Positions 1 to 10,949 of a stretch of DNA of 64,000 bases are shown here, one piece after another. The stretch covers positions 131,888,226 through 131,952,225 of the forward strand of contig NC_088780.1 of assembly GCF_958450345.1 (NCBI RefSeq), read 5' to 3'. The position numbers were made by a program, and so were the translations under genes. This DNA comes from Calliphora vicina (lineage: Eukaryota; Arthropoda; Insecta; Diptera; Calliphoridae). Every line of letters starts with the position of its first letter. Position 1 is the stretch's first letter. The notes beneath the pieces are model-generated. The model searched no databases. It was not told where the DNA came from and saw only the letters and a program-made list of their open reading frames with translations.

Positions 1-595
1 CACGATCTTCACGTAAATCAATTTTGGTACCTTTATGGAATATTAATTGTTAAAGAAATAAATCACTCATTCTTATTAAAAGTATTATTATTATAGAAAT
101 ACTCACCAACTAATATAATGGGCGCATCGGGGCAGTGATGTTTTATTTCGGGATACCATTTTGAGGTTACATTTTCAAACGATGATGGACTCGCCACTGA
201 GAAACATATCAGAAATACATCCGTTTGTGGATATGAAAGTGGCCGTAGTCTATCGTAATCCTCTTGCCCGGCTGTATCCCATAGACCCAGTGATACTTGT
301 ATTGTGTCTACTTGCATGGGTGCTGAGTAGTTGTCGAAACTGCAGAAAAACAAATAGACAAAATGACACCATTTTCATATAAAGTTCGAAGAGACATTTA
401 AAAGTATTTCATAGATAAAGTGTTTGCTGTAAAATACTTTTCTTTGTTTTGCTTTGTTTGTTTTCAATGTGTAACTTACACTGTAGGCACATATTCACCG
501 GGAAAACTATCTGTGGTATATGATATTAACATGCATGTCTTGCCGACAGTACCATCGCCAACGACAACACATTTGATGGGTCTTCCTGTTGACAT
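1..595 (-). CDS. Mtl: Rac-family Rho GTPase, Mig-2-like (Mtl), 5' part, cut by window edge
   Basis: Small GTPase acting as a membrane-associated switch for actin, cell migration and axon guidance in the Rac/Mig-2 group. Coding exons on the minus strand are 595-480 (codons 1-38 plus two bases), 339-107 (to the first base of codon 117) and 30-1 (continuing off the left edge). Junctions join in frame: donor GTAAGT at 479, acceptor CTGCAG before 339, donor GTGAGT at 106, acceptor AAAG before 30. Visible motifs are the P-loop GDGTVGKT (residues 13-20), switch I around YVPTVFDNY (Thr38), DTAGQEDY (60-67), the Rho-type LRPLSYPQTD, and TKID (118-121). About 126 codons are seen; the family is near 195, so the insert region and CAAX tail lie outside. 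The N-terminus MSTGRPIK and PMQVDTIQV favour Mtl over Rac1 or Cdc42. All key G-box residues seen are intact, so the gene looks functional. Confidence 0.93.
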
Positions 596-613
596 CTGTA
601 AAATAAAAGAAGA
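596..613 (-). other. Mtl: Splice acceptor directly upstream of the Mtl start codon
   Basis: On the minus strand the bases just before ATG read TTTTATTTTACAG, a T-rich tract ending in AG exactly at the start codon. This is a textbook acceptor. It implies a separate 5' leader exon at higher coordinates, with the intron beginning here. No leader exon or promoter could be recognised in the window. Confidence 0.6.
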
Positions 614-744
614 CATGATATGTTACGTTTGTCGTCAAGTTCTTTATATTATTTTTTATAATTTGATTGTCGTTTTTGTTTTTTTTTTTTAGTTTTGCTC
701 AAAAAGCAGAGTTGCAAAAGGTTTTATTCAATATATAATATAAG

Positions 745-1133
745 GAATTTTCTATTAGAAAACTTGTCCACAAATTGTTTATAGAATTGTTTTCTATATT
801 CGAAACCTGATCGTTGCAGTTTTCTATAGAACACTGGTCGTTGGAGTTTTCTATACAAAACTGACCGCCGAATATTTCTATATAAAACTGATCGCTGAAG
901 GTCTCTATATTAAAGTGAGTTGGAGTTTTCTATAGAATGCTGATCGTTGAATTCTCTATATAAAACTTATCGTTGAAGATTTCTATAGAAAACTGATCAT
1001 TTAAGTTTTATATAGAAATTAGTTTTTAAAAATGGAAAAGAAAATGATTAGTTTTCTATAGAATACTATTCGTTGCCGTTTTAAATAGAGAACTAATCGT
1101 TTACATTTTCCATAGAAAACAGATCGTTAAAGT
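745..1133. repeat. Degenerate ~31-bp tandem array (TTTCTATAGAAAACTGATCG)
   Basis: About a dozen diverged units of 27-35 bp repeat the core TTTTCTATAGAAAACTGATC followed by GTTGAA. Each core contains the palindrome TTTTCTATAGAAAA. Units near 820-1000 are closest to each other and both flanks decay. No ORF crosses it. It is a minisatellite-like array in the upstream region of Mtl. Confidence 0.75.
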
Positions 1134-1516
1134 TTATCGATGTAGTTAGTTTTTTATGCTCCAAGATCGGTGAATTCTTATCAGAAAGGAACGATAAAAA
1201 ATAGGAAGATGTCCTAATGGAACATTAATCTGAATGTTTATAATTAATAAAATAAAACAGATTTAAAAGTAATTGAGGTTATCTATATTTTATGATTTTG
1301 TGAAAGCGCCGAAACACGAGCAAACTACATATTACTTGTACTTAAATGTATATACTATACGTTATATGTATATACTAGGGTATTCATTCGACTAATGATC
1401 GTTCGATTAATCGAATAATTTCTTACGAACAATTTAAAAATGGCCATTTTCGAATAACGAATAATTCGAACAATTTTATGTAGAATAATCGAATAAAACG
1501 AATAAATGTTCATATA

Positions 1517-2026
1517 CAGTGGTGGCCACCAATTTAAGACAAATACTTGAATTTTTTTCATCAACTGAATTTTAAGTGCGATAGCGCCAAAATAAAAGGA
1601 CCTCTAAGGGTATGAAATTTATTATTAATGTTTCTAGTTTCTGAAAAATATTTGGAAAAATCGGTAAAACATATGTGGAAATACGTTGACCCACCTCAGC
1701 GAACATCCGCTGTTAATAACATGATATGACCGAAACTAATGGAACTAAAAATAAGAAATTTGGTCCGAATATTTTATAATAATAAAAATATAATGATATA
1801 AATGTGAGAAAATATGTTTATTTAAAAAAAAAAAATTTTGGTCAAGTTGTTGAAAATTTGTATGTGTTCGTGGTGAATATGTTTGAATTGACACAGTCGA
1901 ATAAAACACACTTGTGTGTTAAAACAGACCTCATGCATACATATTTGTGGAAATATTTGAAAAAATAATTGACAATGACGTGGAATTTAGCAAACAATTT
2001 TTGTCTTAAATTCCTGGCCACCACTG
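1517..2026. mobile_element. Tc1/mariner-type MITE, family M1, copy 1
   Basis: 510 bp with inverted ends CAGTGGTGGCCACCAATTTA and, at the other side, TAAATTCCTGGCCACCACTG, flanked by TA on both sides. A second copy in the opposite orientation is at 12563-13086 and matches over nearly its full length. No transposase is present. It sits inside the hAT element at 1376-4892. Confidence 0.85.
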
Positions 2027-2111
2027 TATATTTAATTTTATAAAATTGCTTAAAATTTTTCATAATTTTAAATTTAAATAAGTAATAATTACTCACAAAA
2101 ATTGTATTGTT

Positions 2112-2284
2112 TCTGAAATTCGACAAATAACTAAAGACAAAGGGACTTTCGATCACTGTAGATGAGTGTTCCGATAGCTCCTTCTATAATTAATATAAAT
2201 ACTACTGCAAGAAGCTCCAATTCTAAAAACAAATATTTCAAAATTTTTAACTTAGGACTTGAACCAATGACAATAAAAGGTACG
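2112..2284 (+). pseudogene. hAT transposase fragment
   Basis: Reading 2149-2190 in frame gives SITVDECSDSSFYN, which corresponds to the conserved hAT transposase region beginning with the first catalytic Asp (ITVDEW-type motif). After a frameshift, 2246-2284 reads FNLGLEPMTIKGT, which fits the segment that follows in hAT transposases. Stops and frameshifts separate the two. It lies within hAT ends with an 8-bp duplication, which supports the assignment. No BED finger or C-terminal dimerisation domain was recognised. Confidence 0.6.
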
Positions 2285-2467
2285 AAATAAAATATTTGTT
2301 ATTGATCTGGCGAAATATTAGAAGAATCGCAATTAATAATCAAAATATTAACTTTGATTAAAGTGGAGTTGAATGAGACGGAGAATGTGATTTTGAAAAG
2401 GTTGTGAAAGTGAAGTTGAGGATGACATTTATAATGATTACATTGAAATATTTACATTATTAACATA

Positions 2468-4108
2468 CAGTATTGGCCATAACTAAAGCACCCCCTCAAT
2501 GGATTTTTTCAAATCATAATTTTTTTGATAAAAACGGCTTTTTTGGGATGTATTTTGTATATATTTTATTAACTAATATTGTTAATGTTCATTTAATATT
2601 CATTTAGTAAAAGATAATTTTATTAAAAATTAATTTTAAATGATAAATCATATAAAAACTCAAAACGCAACGGACAAAACAAAAGCACCCTCTTATAAGA
2701 TGTTTAAAAATTTGACTGTGTACTGCATATTTGCAATGTGAATTATCGGGAATCACAATGAATGGACTTAAAAATTCCAAAAGATAAAAATATAGGAAGA
2801 CGTAGTGTGCAAAATTTAAGTTTTATACAGTTTATTGTGAAAAAAGCAATGACAAGGAACAAGTACTCCAGTAAATTTAAAATTAAAGTTATTGAAGACT
2901 GGAAGACGGGGTTATCACTACATGAATTTAGTAAAAAATATTCAATTAACAGATCAGTTATTTCCAGGCTCGTTTCAAAATTTTTTAAGACTGGTCGAAA
3001 ATCTCCGATGCATTCGGGAGGTCGTTCGCGAAAAAAACACGATATTATGATTCCTTGATCAAAAGAGCAATACAAAAAGATCCTACAGCATCAGCTATTC
3101 AAGTAGGAACAAGTCTAAGATTATGCGTTAGCGAAAGAACAATCCGTAGAAGAGTTGTAGAAGCCCGATTATTCAGCTGACGACCAGCAAAAAAACATTT
3201 CTATCAGCTAACAACAAGAAAGCTAGACTGAAATTTTCCAAAGCCCACATCGACTGGAGTGTCCAAAAATTAAAGACAGTACTATTCCCTGCCGAATCCA
3301 AATACAACTTAAAAAGTTCCGCTGGAATAGGGCGTGTACGCAGACCAAAAGGAGGAAGACTGAATCCTAAGTATTGCAAAGGAACAATTAAACATGGAGG
3401 AGGCAATGTAATGGTCTGGGGTTGCTTTTCTGGTCAAGGATTTGGGCCAAATCATAAAATTTATGGGATTATGGATCGGTTCATGTACCGTGATGTATTG
3501 AAAGCTGTAATGTTGCCTTATGCCAGTGAAGAGATGCCAATTATAGGGAGCTTCCAACAGGATAACGATCCTAAGCACCCCTCCAAAGTTTGTAAGACTT
3601 GGCTACACAGCAATAAGATTCAAGTTCTTCATTGGCCTGGTCAATCTCCCGATCTCAATCCTATTGAGAACTTGTGGCACATTGTTAATATGAAAATAAA
3701 TCGTGAAAATTGTTGAAATAAGGATCGGAAATTTTCACGATTTATTTCATGCCGTTAAAATAGTCTGGGAAGGAATATCGAAAAACGCCATAAAAACATA
3801 TTATCTTCTATGCCAAGAGATGTTCTTGTGCCATCCAAAACAAAGGATTTGCAACAAAAAATGAACTAAATTTTTTTTTTATATTATATCCTTGAAGGGG
3901 TGCTTTAGTTTTGTCCGTTTCATTTTCTACATTAAAATATTTTTTGATTTTAAGTTACCTCTTATAGAAAGGTTAACTTTGAAAGTATTTGTTTATCAAT
4001 ACTAAACATATTAACAAATCAAAATAATACATAATAGATATTTAAAACTTTGATTTTATACAAAAAAATACCATATGAAAAAAAATGCTTTAGTTATGGC
4101 CAATACTG
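2468..4108 (+). mobile_element. Tc1-like element with IR/DR-type ends
   Basis: 1641 bp, flanked by TA at 2466-2467 and 4109-4110. Terminal inverted repeats begin CAGTATTGGCCATAACTAAA. About 200 bp inside each end a second copy of the AAAGCACCCTC motif occurs (near 2681-2695 on the left, 3896-3915 on the right). This gives inverted repeats with direct repeats, as in Sleeping Beauty, Minos and similar elements. A broken transposase lies between. The element is inserted in the hAT at 1376-4892 and is therefore younger. Confidence 0.88.
2849..3840 (+). pseudogene. Tc1-like transposase, inactivated
   Basis: A DDE transposase of the Tc1 family, which cuts and pastes the surrounding element. The N-terminal helix-turn-helix region reads through MTRNKYSSKFKIKVIEDW and KKYSINRSVISRLV up to a stop near 3058. 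It continues in other frames with AHIDWS, then KYCKGTIKHGGGNVMVWGCF, the second-Asp motif SFQQDNDPKH, and the Glu motif SPDLNPIENLW. The first catalytic Asp motif, normally DES in F-S-DES-K-F, reads FPAESKYNL (codon GCC): the Asp is replaced by Ala. Several stops and a small inverted duplication near 3694-3747 break the C-terminus. The copy cannot be autonomous. Confidence 0.88.
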
Positions 4109-4900
4109 TAAGTGTTGCAAAATATTTAATAAATTGAATGTTAAACACAAATATTGCAAACTAACGTTTTGTTGAACATCTTTGTCTAACATGTTAATAA
4201 ACTTTTTGCGTATTTGTAAATGCGTCAATCATGCACTGCCTGACTTCAGATTAGCCACGTTCACTGACAATGATATCAAACTTTGGACAGATTCCCTTTA
4301 TTGTGTAATTCCCCAAGACCACTTTATTAAGCAAAGATTCGGCAAGCTGATAGAGCTTGATGTATAATACAATTTGTTATAAATAATTTAGAAATAGTGA
4401 ATAATTAATTTACTAAAGAATTAGTTACTCAATTTAAAACCCGAATTAATGAACGACATAATATAGTTCTTACGTTTATATTGTATTTGAATTCAGGATC
4501 ATGTCCAACTAGCTCAAATTTTTTAAAGCATAGCTCCAAAACGGAAACTAAAGGGTTTGCTAGTCAATTGTTTTGTGGATTGTTTGCGACTTAATCTGAT
4601 CAGAATATTTCTGTTGAAAATTTAATAATGAACTTTGTTTTCAAATGTTCTTTAACATTATCAATACTTGAATTGTTAACTTTAACGTTATTTTTTGTTT
4701 TTGTTTAACAATAAAGTATTAAAAACCGACATCAAAACTTCATTCTTTGCTTTTTTAAAAAAAATTTAAATTATTCGAATAATTCGATTAATTTTAAACG
4801 TGTGATCGAATTATTCGATCAAGTTAAAATCTCTTATTCGAATTATTCGTTTTATTCGAACAAGAGAAAAATCGAATAATTCGAATACCCTAGTATATAC

Positions 4901-7141
4901 TAAATATATCTCATGTCTAAACCAATGATTTCACATTTTAGACCTCTGCCTAGTCTTTAAATATATGGTGCGTTACGTATTTCATGATAAATGCTGTCTT
5001 TTTTTGTTAAAGTTGCCTTACACAATCAAACAAAAAATAAGAAAACTAAGTTGAAACTTTTTTTTGTTCATACAATTCACAATTCAATGAAGTTAAACAA
5101 TTGAATGTTTTTAAAACAGCAACCCATACTTGTGATTCGAGTGTACATTTGTTACATTTGGATATGACGGAGGAGTGAGTTGCATGGTGTTGCGTGCAAT
5201 GAGGAACTTATAGAATGTTTTTTGTTTGCCTCTTTTTCTAATTAAATTGATTAAACTATAGTATATAGTAATGAATTTATGGAATTTTAAATGAATGACC
5301 AAAGTATAGTATAGTATTTCTTTTTTTTGGTGTTTCGCTTTAATGTTTGCAAAAAACAAAAAAGTTTTTATTATTTATTTAATTGTATGTGAATTGTTAA
5401 TGTTAAACTGTATGAGTAGAAAAGGAAATTGAGGTTAAAATTTCAAGACCTTTGAGTTGAAGTGCTTGTTTTAATAATACACAATGAACTAGTACTTCAG
5501 ATTGTTGGTTGTATGTATTATGATTAATATTCATACATAATGTTTAATATTTCAATTATTTGTTCATAAATAAATGTACGATTAAAAGACATTAATATAG
5601 ATTAAAAAAACTGATACATAAAAATGCATTTGACTGCAGATAATTATCAAATTTTACAACAAACTAAATTTGTGAAGAAAAAATTTTATGAATTTGTTAT
5701 AATGGGATTGCGATCGTACATATTCACAAAGATAGTTAACTGCTAGAACAATATTAATGGTCATTATGTATAGCAACTATTAAATATTTGTTCAAGAACT
5801 TCCTGAATCCCACTCAGACTAAGATTGACAAGGATTTTTTTCTCTAGGGAAGAACTTTCAACATCACCAAACCTATTACAATAACAACGGGCCTTATGAA
5901 GGAAATTGAAATATTGACGTTGATCGTTCTCAATTATTAGATAATACGAAGGATTCTCGTTTTCAATTGGTTCGCGAAAATAATTAAAATTTGAAAATTA
6001 TTTTTTTTTTTTAATAAATTACGTGGTAAATAAGATCGTTCTGACGAATTAACTTAAAACGAACGCTTTTCAAATAACCTGTCTAATAGCAGTAGCCAAC
6101 GGCAACTGGCGCAAAAATGAGCAAAAAACTCTTAGATTTTGTGAAAATAAGAAATTATTGGTTTAGTTCTGAACCGCCTTTTGATACTATGTTACAATCT
6201 ATATATAAAAATTCAACAACAAATAAAACCCAAGATGTCTGTATCCGACTATAAATGAATCTGATGATAAGGATCACATGCCTCATAAGAAACTCTCGGT
6301 CATACAACATACAGAACTCTTCAAAAAATAATGTTATTTAGAGTTTTAACGGGGGCTTTTAAATCCATAATTATTGTTTTATAGCTGGTTCTTATCTACT
6401 CTAAAAACGATATTATTGGAGTATCATGCGAACGTGGAACTGATTTAATTTCTATGAATGTCTTTCAAAACTGTCAAGTACAAGGAACGATGCAATTGAT
6501 CCGTACATACGTCTAATACGTTTTCATATGTCATGTATCAAGGGGACCTCAATAGTGATGTGCTGTATTTACGATGATTTCTCCAATGGCAGCCCGGGAT
6601 GAACAGTGGCTTCAGTGAAATCACCAAATTAGTATATCAGCAGAAACCTGACACCAGAGAAAATATATCTGTCCTTCGAATATTAATTAGGTTATACCAA
6701 AATTACCAGTAATAAAGTCCTAAACACTGAAAGTGCAGGGCGTATACTTCACTTACTTTTCATGTTTATCATGACAACTTCCATAATAATCATTTTTCGC
6801 CTGAGCAATTATTACACTGCCCTGTAAAAAAAACAACTATTAGATCTCATAGCTGATCCCGTCGGTATCAAAAACGTCAGATTGGTTAGAGTTAAAAATG
6901 ATTGGTTCTACTTTATGAATCTCAAAAGCTTAGTAAAATATTAGAGATTATTGGTTGGTTAGATCTTCTAGTCCGGTTCTACATGTGTTAAATGTTCTAA
7001 AAATTTTCTGCAAAACCAAGGTGAAGGACTTATATGTTTGTCGTTTTGAAGGGTACATATCAGTCATTTATTCTCACTTAGTTATTGAACATTATAGTGT
7101 AAACAACAAAGTTTTGTTTTGCTTCGACAATTTCGAATTTT
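4901..7141. other. Unassigned A+T-rich sequence
   Basis: No gene, recognisable repeat boundary or long ORF was seen. ORFs here (for example minus-strand 5111-5359) have no recognisable motif. 5800-6700 is slightly less A-rich but gives no readable protein in any frame. Confidence 0.5.
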
Positions 7142-7790
7142 GTGCCAAAACAGCCTCATAAGCGCGAAGTTTTGATTTACTTCTTTAATTTTCAGAAACA
7201 CACCGAAGCTTATGGTGAATGTGTTTCATCTGTTTCAACGTGCGAGAAATCGTTTGTTCGTTTCAGAAGTGGTGATTTTAACACGGAAGACAAAAATAGC
7301 CCAGGCCAGCCAAAAAAGTTTGAAGACATTACTCCATGAAGAGATTGTTGTCAAACTCAACAAGAGCTTGCAAAATCATTGGGAGCTACTCAAGCACCAT
7401 TCATCCAAAAGCAGTGAAATTAGGTACTATACGTATTGAAGCCGAGAGATCTAGAAAAATGATTTCACCATGTCCGAAATGATGTTTGTCGCTAAAAAAG
7501 AAAATCATTTTTGCGCCGCATCATTACTTGCGATCCTATGTGAAGCCCAGCCAATCAGTCGAATCGACACCAAAGCCTGTTTTTTTTGTTGGGACCAAAA
7601 GGGTCCTATCTATTATGAGCTGTTGAAATCTGGCCAGACCATCACAGGGAACCTGTACCGAACGCATCTGATTCGTTTGAAGCAAGCATTGGCCGAAAAG
7701 CGCCCAGACATGAAATCATAATATTCCATCATGACAACGCCTTACAGTTAACAGCTACAAGCATACTGTAAATCGTGTTTCTATGCTTGA
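7142..7790 (+). pseudogene. mariner transposase, frameshifted relic
   Basis: Mariner DD34D transposase remains in at least three frames. The N-terminal part reads PHKREVLIYFFNFQKHTEAYG, then FVRFRSGDF with NSPGQPKKFED, matching the mariner pattern W-F-x-R-F-x-x-G-D-F followed by G-x-P. A second stretch matches the MSEMM region. The central part reads WDQKGPIYYELLKSGQTITG and then LIRLKQALAEKRPD, diagnostic of mariner. It is followed by FHHDNA (7720-7740) out of frame, holding the second catalytic Asp. The 200 codons between the halves are mostly deleted and no clear inverted ends were found. The motifs are conserved but the copy is old and dead. Confidence 0.85.
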
Positions 7791-10286
7791 AAATATTACC
7801 GAGATTAATTTAAAATAATGTTCGATTTTCGAATTGAGCAGTAACAAATAGAGATCACCATATTTTCGATATTTTTTTTAAAGAAACTATTAAATGATAG
7901 CAGATTTATGTATGTAATAACAGCCTGAAAATCTTTATATTTTTACATGGAAGTCAAAGAGCTGAAATAAAATATACCTTTCATATTATCTTGCAAACAT
8001 TTTTATTTTACTTTTTCTTGTAAAACTCTCTAAAAATAAATGTATTTAACAAAAATACTAAACTTCATGAATGCTTAACAATCTGTGACATACTTATTTC
8101 TTAAAAGTACACTACGACTTTAATTTTTAATGTTAAACACCAAAATTGTATGTGACATGACATAATGTCAATTCCGAATAACAAAAAACTTATTATTTCC
8201 CATAGTGCATTGACCACAAATGAAGAGGTAGGTGATCATACATTATTTTGCAAAACATTTGTTTATGGAGTAAAAAATAAATTTAAATAAAAAAAACACA
8301 TTTCTAAGGAGTGGCAAATGGCAATAAACAAGACACAAAACCATTAAGAATGACAACCAGAATGAGACAAACAAAATGAAACAAAATTAATATAAATAAT
8401 AAAAAAAGAACTAAATTAAACCAAAAAAAATTAAGAGAAATATTGTACATTAAATATATAAAAATAGAACTAAAAACCAAAAAATTAATTTGTCATGATA
8501 TACAAAAAAGAGAGCAGACATTAGTTTAATTTTTTTTAGATTATTTGCAAATGGAAAATGGGGGAAATTTTAAAATAGATCACACACACAAACACTTAAA
8601 AAAATTCCTTTAAAAAATATCTTAGATCATCAAAAGACGTTGATAAATTTTTCTGCATAAAAAAGGGATTTTCCTAAAAGAAAAAGCGTCAATACTTAGA
8701 CAAAAAAAATTGAGAACAAGGGGGGACACTTTAAACATATCAAAAAATGAAACTAATTTTTATATATATACTACAACAAAATTATAAACAAATTGTGGGG
8801 GGAGCTGAAAGTGTGTGTGTGTATTGTTGGAAGCTACAAGTCAAAAGTGCTTAAATGACGCCGGTCGGTTGTCTAATGTTTTAAAAATAAACGCAATTAA
8901 TAAAAAATACAAAAAACACTAAATAAAAACAAAATAAAAACAAAATGAAGCAAAAGCAATTTATAAACTCACGAAATCAAGTGGCACAGTCTGGCATTAT
9001 ATGCATCATGTTATTAAAAGCTAATTTCCAAAAAAGGGGACTAAAGTATGAGTGGGTTTTTTACTCTGTCTAAAATTTTCAAATATTCGTGATGCTAAAT
9101 TATAATACCTATACATATGTATAAGAAATACAAATACACAACAACAACAATAATAATAAAATATAAGCAACAATTACAAAAACAACACAAACATATGAAC
9201 ATTGAAAACTGCTGCTTGAAATATTTAAGCAGACCAGAGTCATGTAATGCCATGGGTGGCTGATTAAGTAGAGTGCATTTACTTTTTGATTTGTATTTTG
9301 CTTTCATAGAGATGAACAAACTTTATGATAAAAGAAAAACTACAAAAACAAACAAATAAAAACTGATTAAGTTAGAAAGTAATTTCTTAATCTTGAACAT
9401 TCTGTAAATTATGTACCTATTTGATTTTAATTCTTATGACATTTTGGTAGTCTTTTTATGGTTTTAGCAGAAAAGTAATATTTGTAAATGTATACTTGCT
9501 AGCTATAACAGCGAAAGTGTTGTACATTTTTTTAATAGTTATAATATTTAAGTCAGAAAATTGATCCATAATTGTTATATTGTAGAAATATAATGTTGTT
9601 CCTATAACTAATAGTTTTGTAAGTTTTGCTTTTCTATAAATGTTATCTCAAAAATTGTCGTAAATATTTCAATTACATCGAGATACAATATGCATATAAT
9701 ATTAATAGTTTTCCTCGATCACTTCTATGTTCTTCTGAACATAGAGTCGAAAGTCGTTTTGTAATGATTTTTATTTACTTAAGAGATTTGGAAAGCTACT
9801 TTAGTATGCTTTATCACTAAAATAAGAAAATAAATATTTTACCGCCTCACGATCAACTAAATGTGGGTTTCTTGAATCTTAAAGGAACGTGGCACATAAT
9901 ATTTTTAATAAACAACAAAATCTCATATAAATTACCAACAAAATTTACCATAATCATATGAAAGTACTCCTTCAAAATGGATGGCAAATTTAATGAAATA
10001 AAAAAGGAAAAACTAAATTTTAAATATCAAAGATGAAACTAAAACATCCTTTCCGCGACAATTAGATCTTCACTTCTCATCGACCCAAGCCAACCTAGCG
10101 ACAGTTGTATCAAACGGAAACTTTTCCCCAAGGGAATAACTGTTACAACAACAATTCAATAAAGATTTAGTGCATCATTGGTACAAAACTGCGGGAATGA
10201 CCTCAAAGTAAAAATACCCAAATATTCATGAAAGGAGAGTAGGTAAAAATCTGATTCGCACCGTAATGATTTACAATATATTTAGT
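7791..10286. other. Unassigned A-rich sequence
   Basis: Long poly-A-like stretches (8280-8480, 8880-8960), a short GT run near 8812-8822 and no recognisable gene. ORFs on either strand are low complexity. 10040-10290 may be the eroded 3' flank of the Helitron fragment that follows, but no Helitron end was identified there. Confidence 0.45.
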
Positions 10287-10583
10287 CTATCTAAAATTAG
10301 TTTCTAATGTTATAAAATGTAGGATATAAAATATTTTTGGTTTTTCCATCTGGTTCATATATAAGTTATCTGGTTCATATAAGTCTGTGGTTTTTCCCAC
10401 TCGCGAATATGCAACTGAAAACTGTTCATGTGAAAAATAGGAATTTTCTAGATTTAGTCCGCAAACTTGCAAAGACTTACCTTGAGCTTTATCAATTGTC
10501 ATTGCAAATGCTAAGCAAATAGGAAACTGCAACCGATTAAAATCAAATGGCATTTTCGAAGTTATAATCGGAATTCGTACGGA
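10287..10583 (-). pseudogene. Helitron RepHel helicase, C-terminal fragment
   Basis: The translated minus strand contains RIPIITSKMPFDFNRLQFPI followed by LAFAMTIDKAQGKSL and FSVAYSRVGK. These are the last two helicase motifs of the Pif1-like domain of Helitron rolling-circle transposases (motif V with T-I-x-K-A-Q-G and motif VI with the Arg finger). The usual ending, Y-x-P-D and then N-I-V-Y, is disturbed by a small tandem duplication of ATCTGGTTCATAT near 10348-10382. Everything upstream (Rep nuclease and most of the helicase) is missing. The match stops about 20 bp before a Tc1/mariner-type end at 10604, so an insertion or deletion removed the rest. It is the only autonomous-type Helitron sequence in the window. 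Confidence 0.8.
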
Positions 10584-10603
10584 ATATCGGAATATATATA
10601 CAG

Positions 10604-10660
10604 TGGTTGACAAAACAATGGAAACTTTTCCAAATATTTCATATGTAGCCCAAAATTTAA
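10604..10660. repeat. Single Tc1/mariner-type terminus
   Basis: TA at 10602-10603 is followed by CAGTGGTTGACAAAACAATG, a typical Tc1-like end. No inverted partner was found downstream, so this is probably a solo or truncated end. It interrupts the Helitron helicase fragment. Confidence 0.4.
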
Positions 10661-10949
10661 AATATTTTTTTAAAACACAACAACAATATATTAGGACATT
10701 ATGACAATACGACTAATAGGAGATCGTGTGAATACCCCAATTATAAACATTTTTTATATTTGCACTATACTGTATGTCGTAATGTATGTGTAATGATAAA
10801 TAATAATTTGTATATCAACACTGAAAATATTATATTGCCGGGATTTCAAGGGAAATAATTTTAAATTGGTTTTTCTTATTAGAATTGCACAGAAACTAAG
10901 AATAATAAAAAATTAATAAGACCTTATTTTCAATAAATTTAGGCGGTTT

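Larger units (their letters stand above)
1376..4892. mobile_element. hAT-type element with 8-bp target duplication (host for two nested elements)
   Basis: The ends are TAGGGTATTC and its inverted form GAATACCCTA. They are flanked by a perfect 8-bp duplication GTATATAC at 1368-1375 and 4893-4900, the hallmark of hAT insertion. Both subterminal regions are crowded with short palindromic repeats of the type GAATAATTCGA, probable transposase binding sites. The interior holds a decayed hAT transposase segment (2112-2284), a MITE (1517-2026) and a Tc1-like element (2468-4108). Without those insertions the element is about 1.4 kb, so it was already an internally deleted copy. Confidence 0.88.

Noticed and set aside
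161..382. Plus-strand ORF of 73 codons at the left edge
   Set aside because: It is antisense to Mtl exon 2 and its intron; the minus-strand reading is clearly the gene.
1842..2156. Minus-strand 104-codon ORF with a matching plus-strand ORF at 12400-12729
   Set aside because: The shared peptide arises because both lie in copies of the same MITE and run through its terminal repeat; no domain or start context supports a gene.
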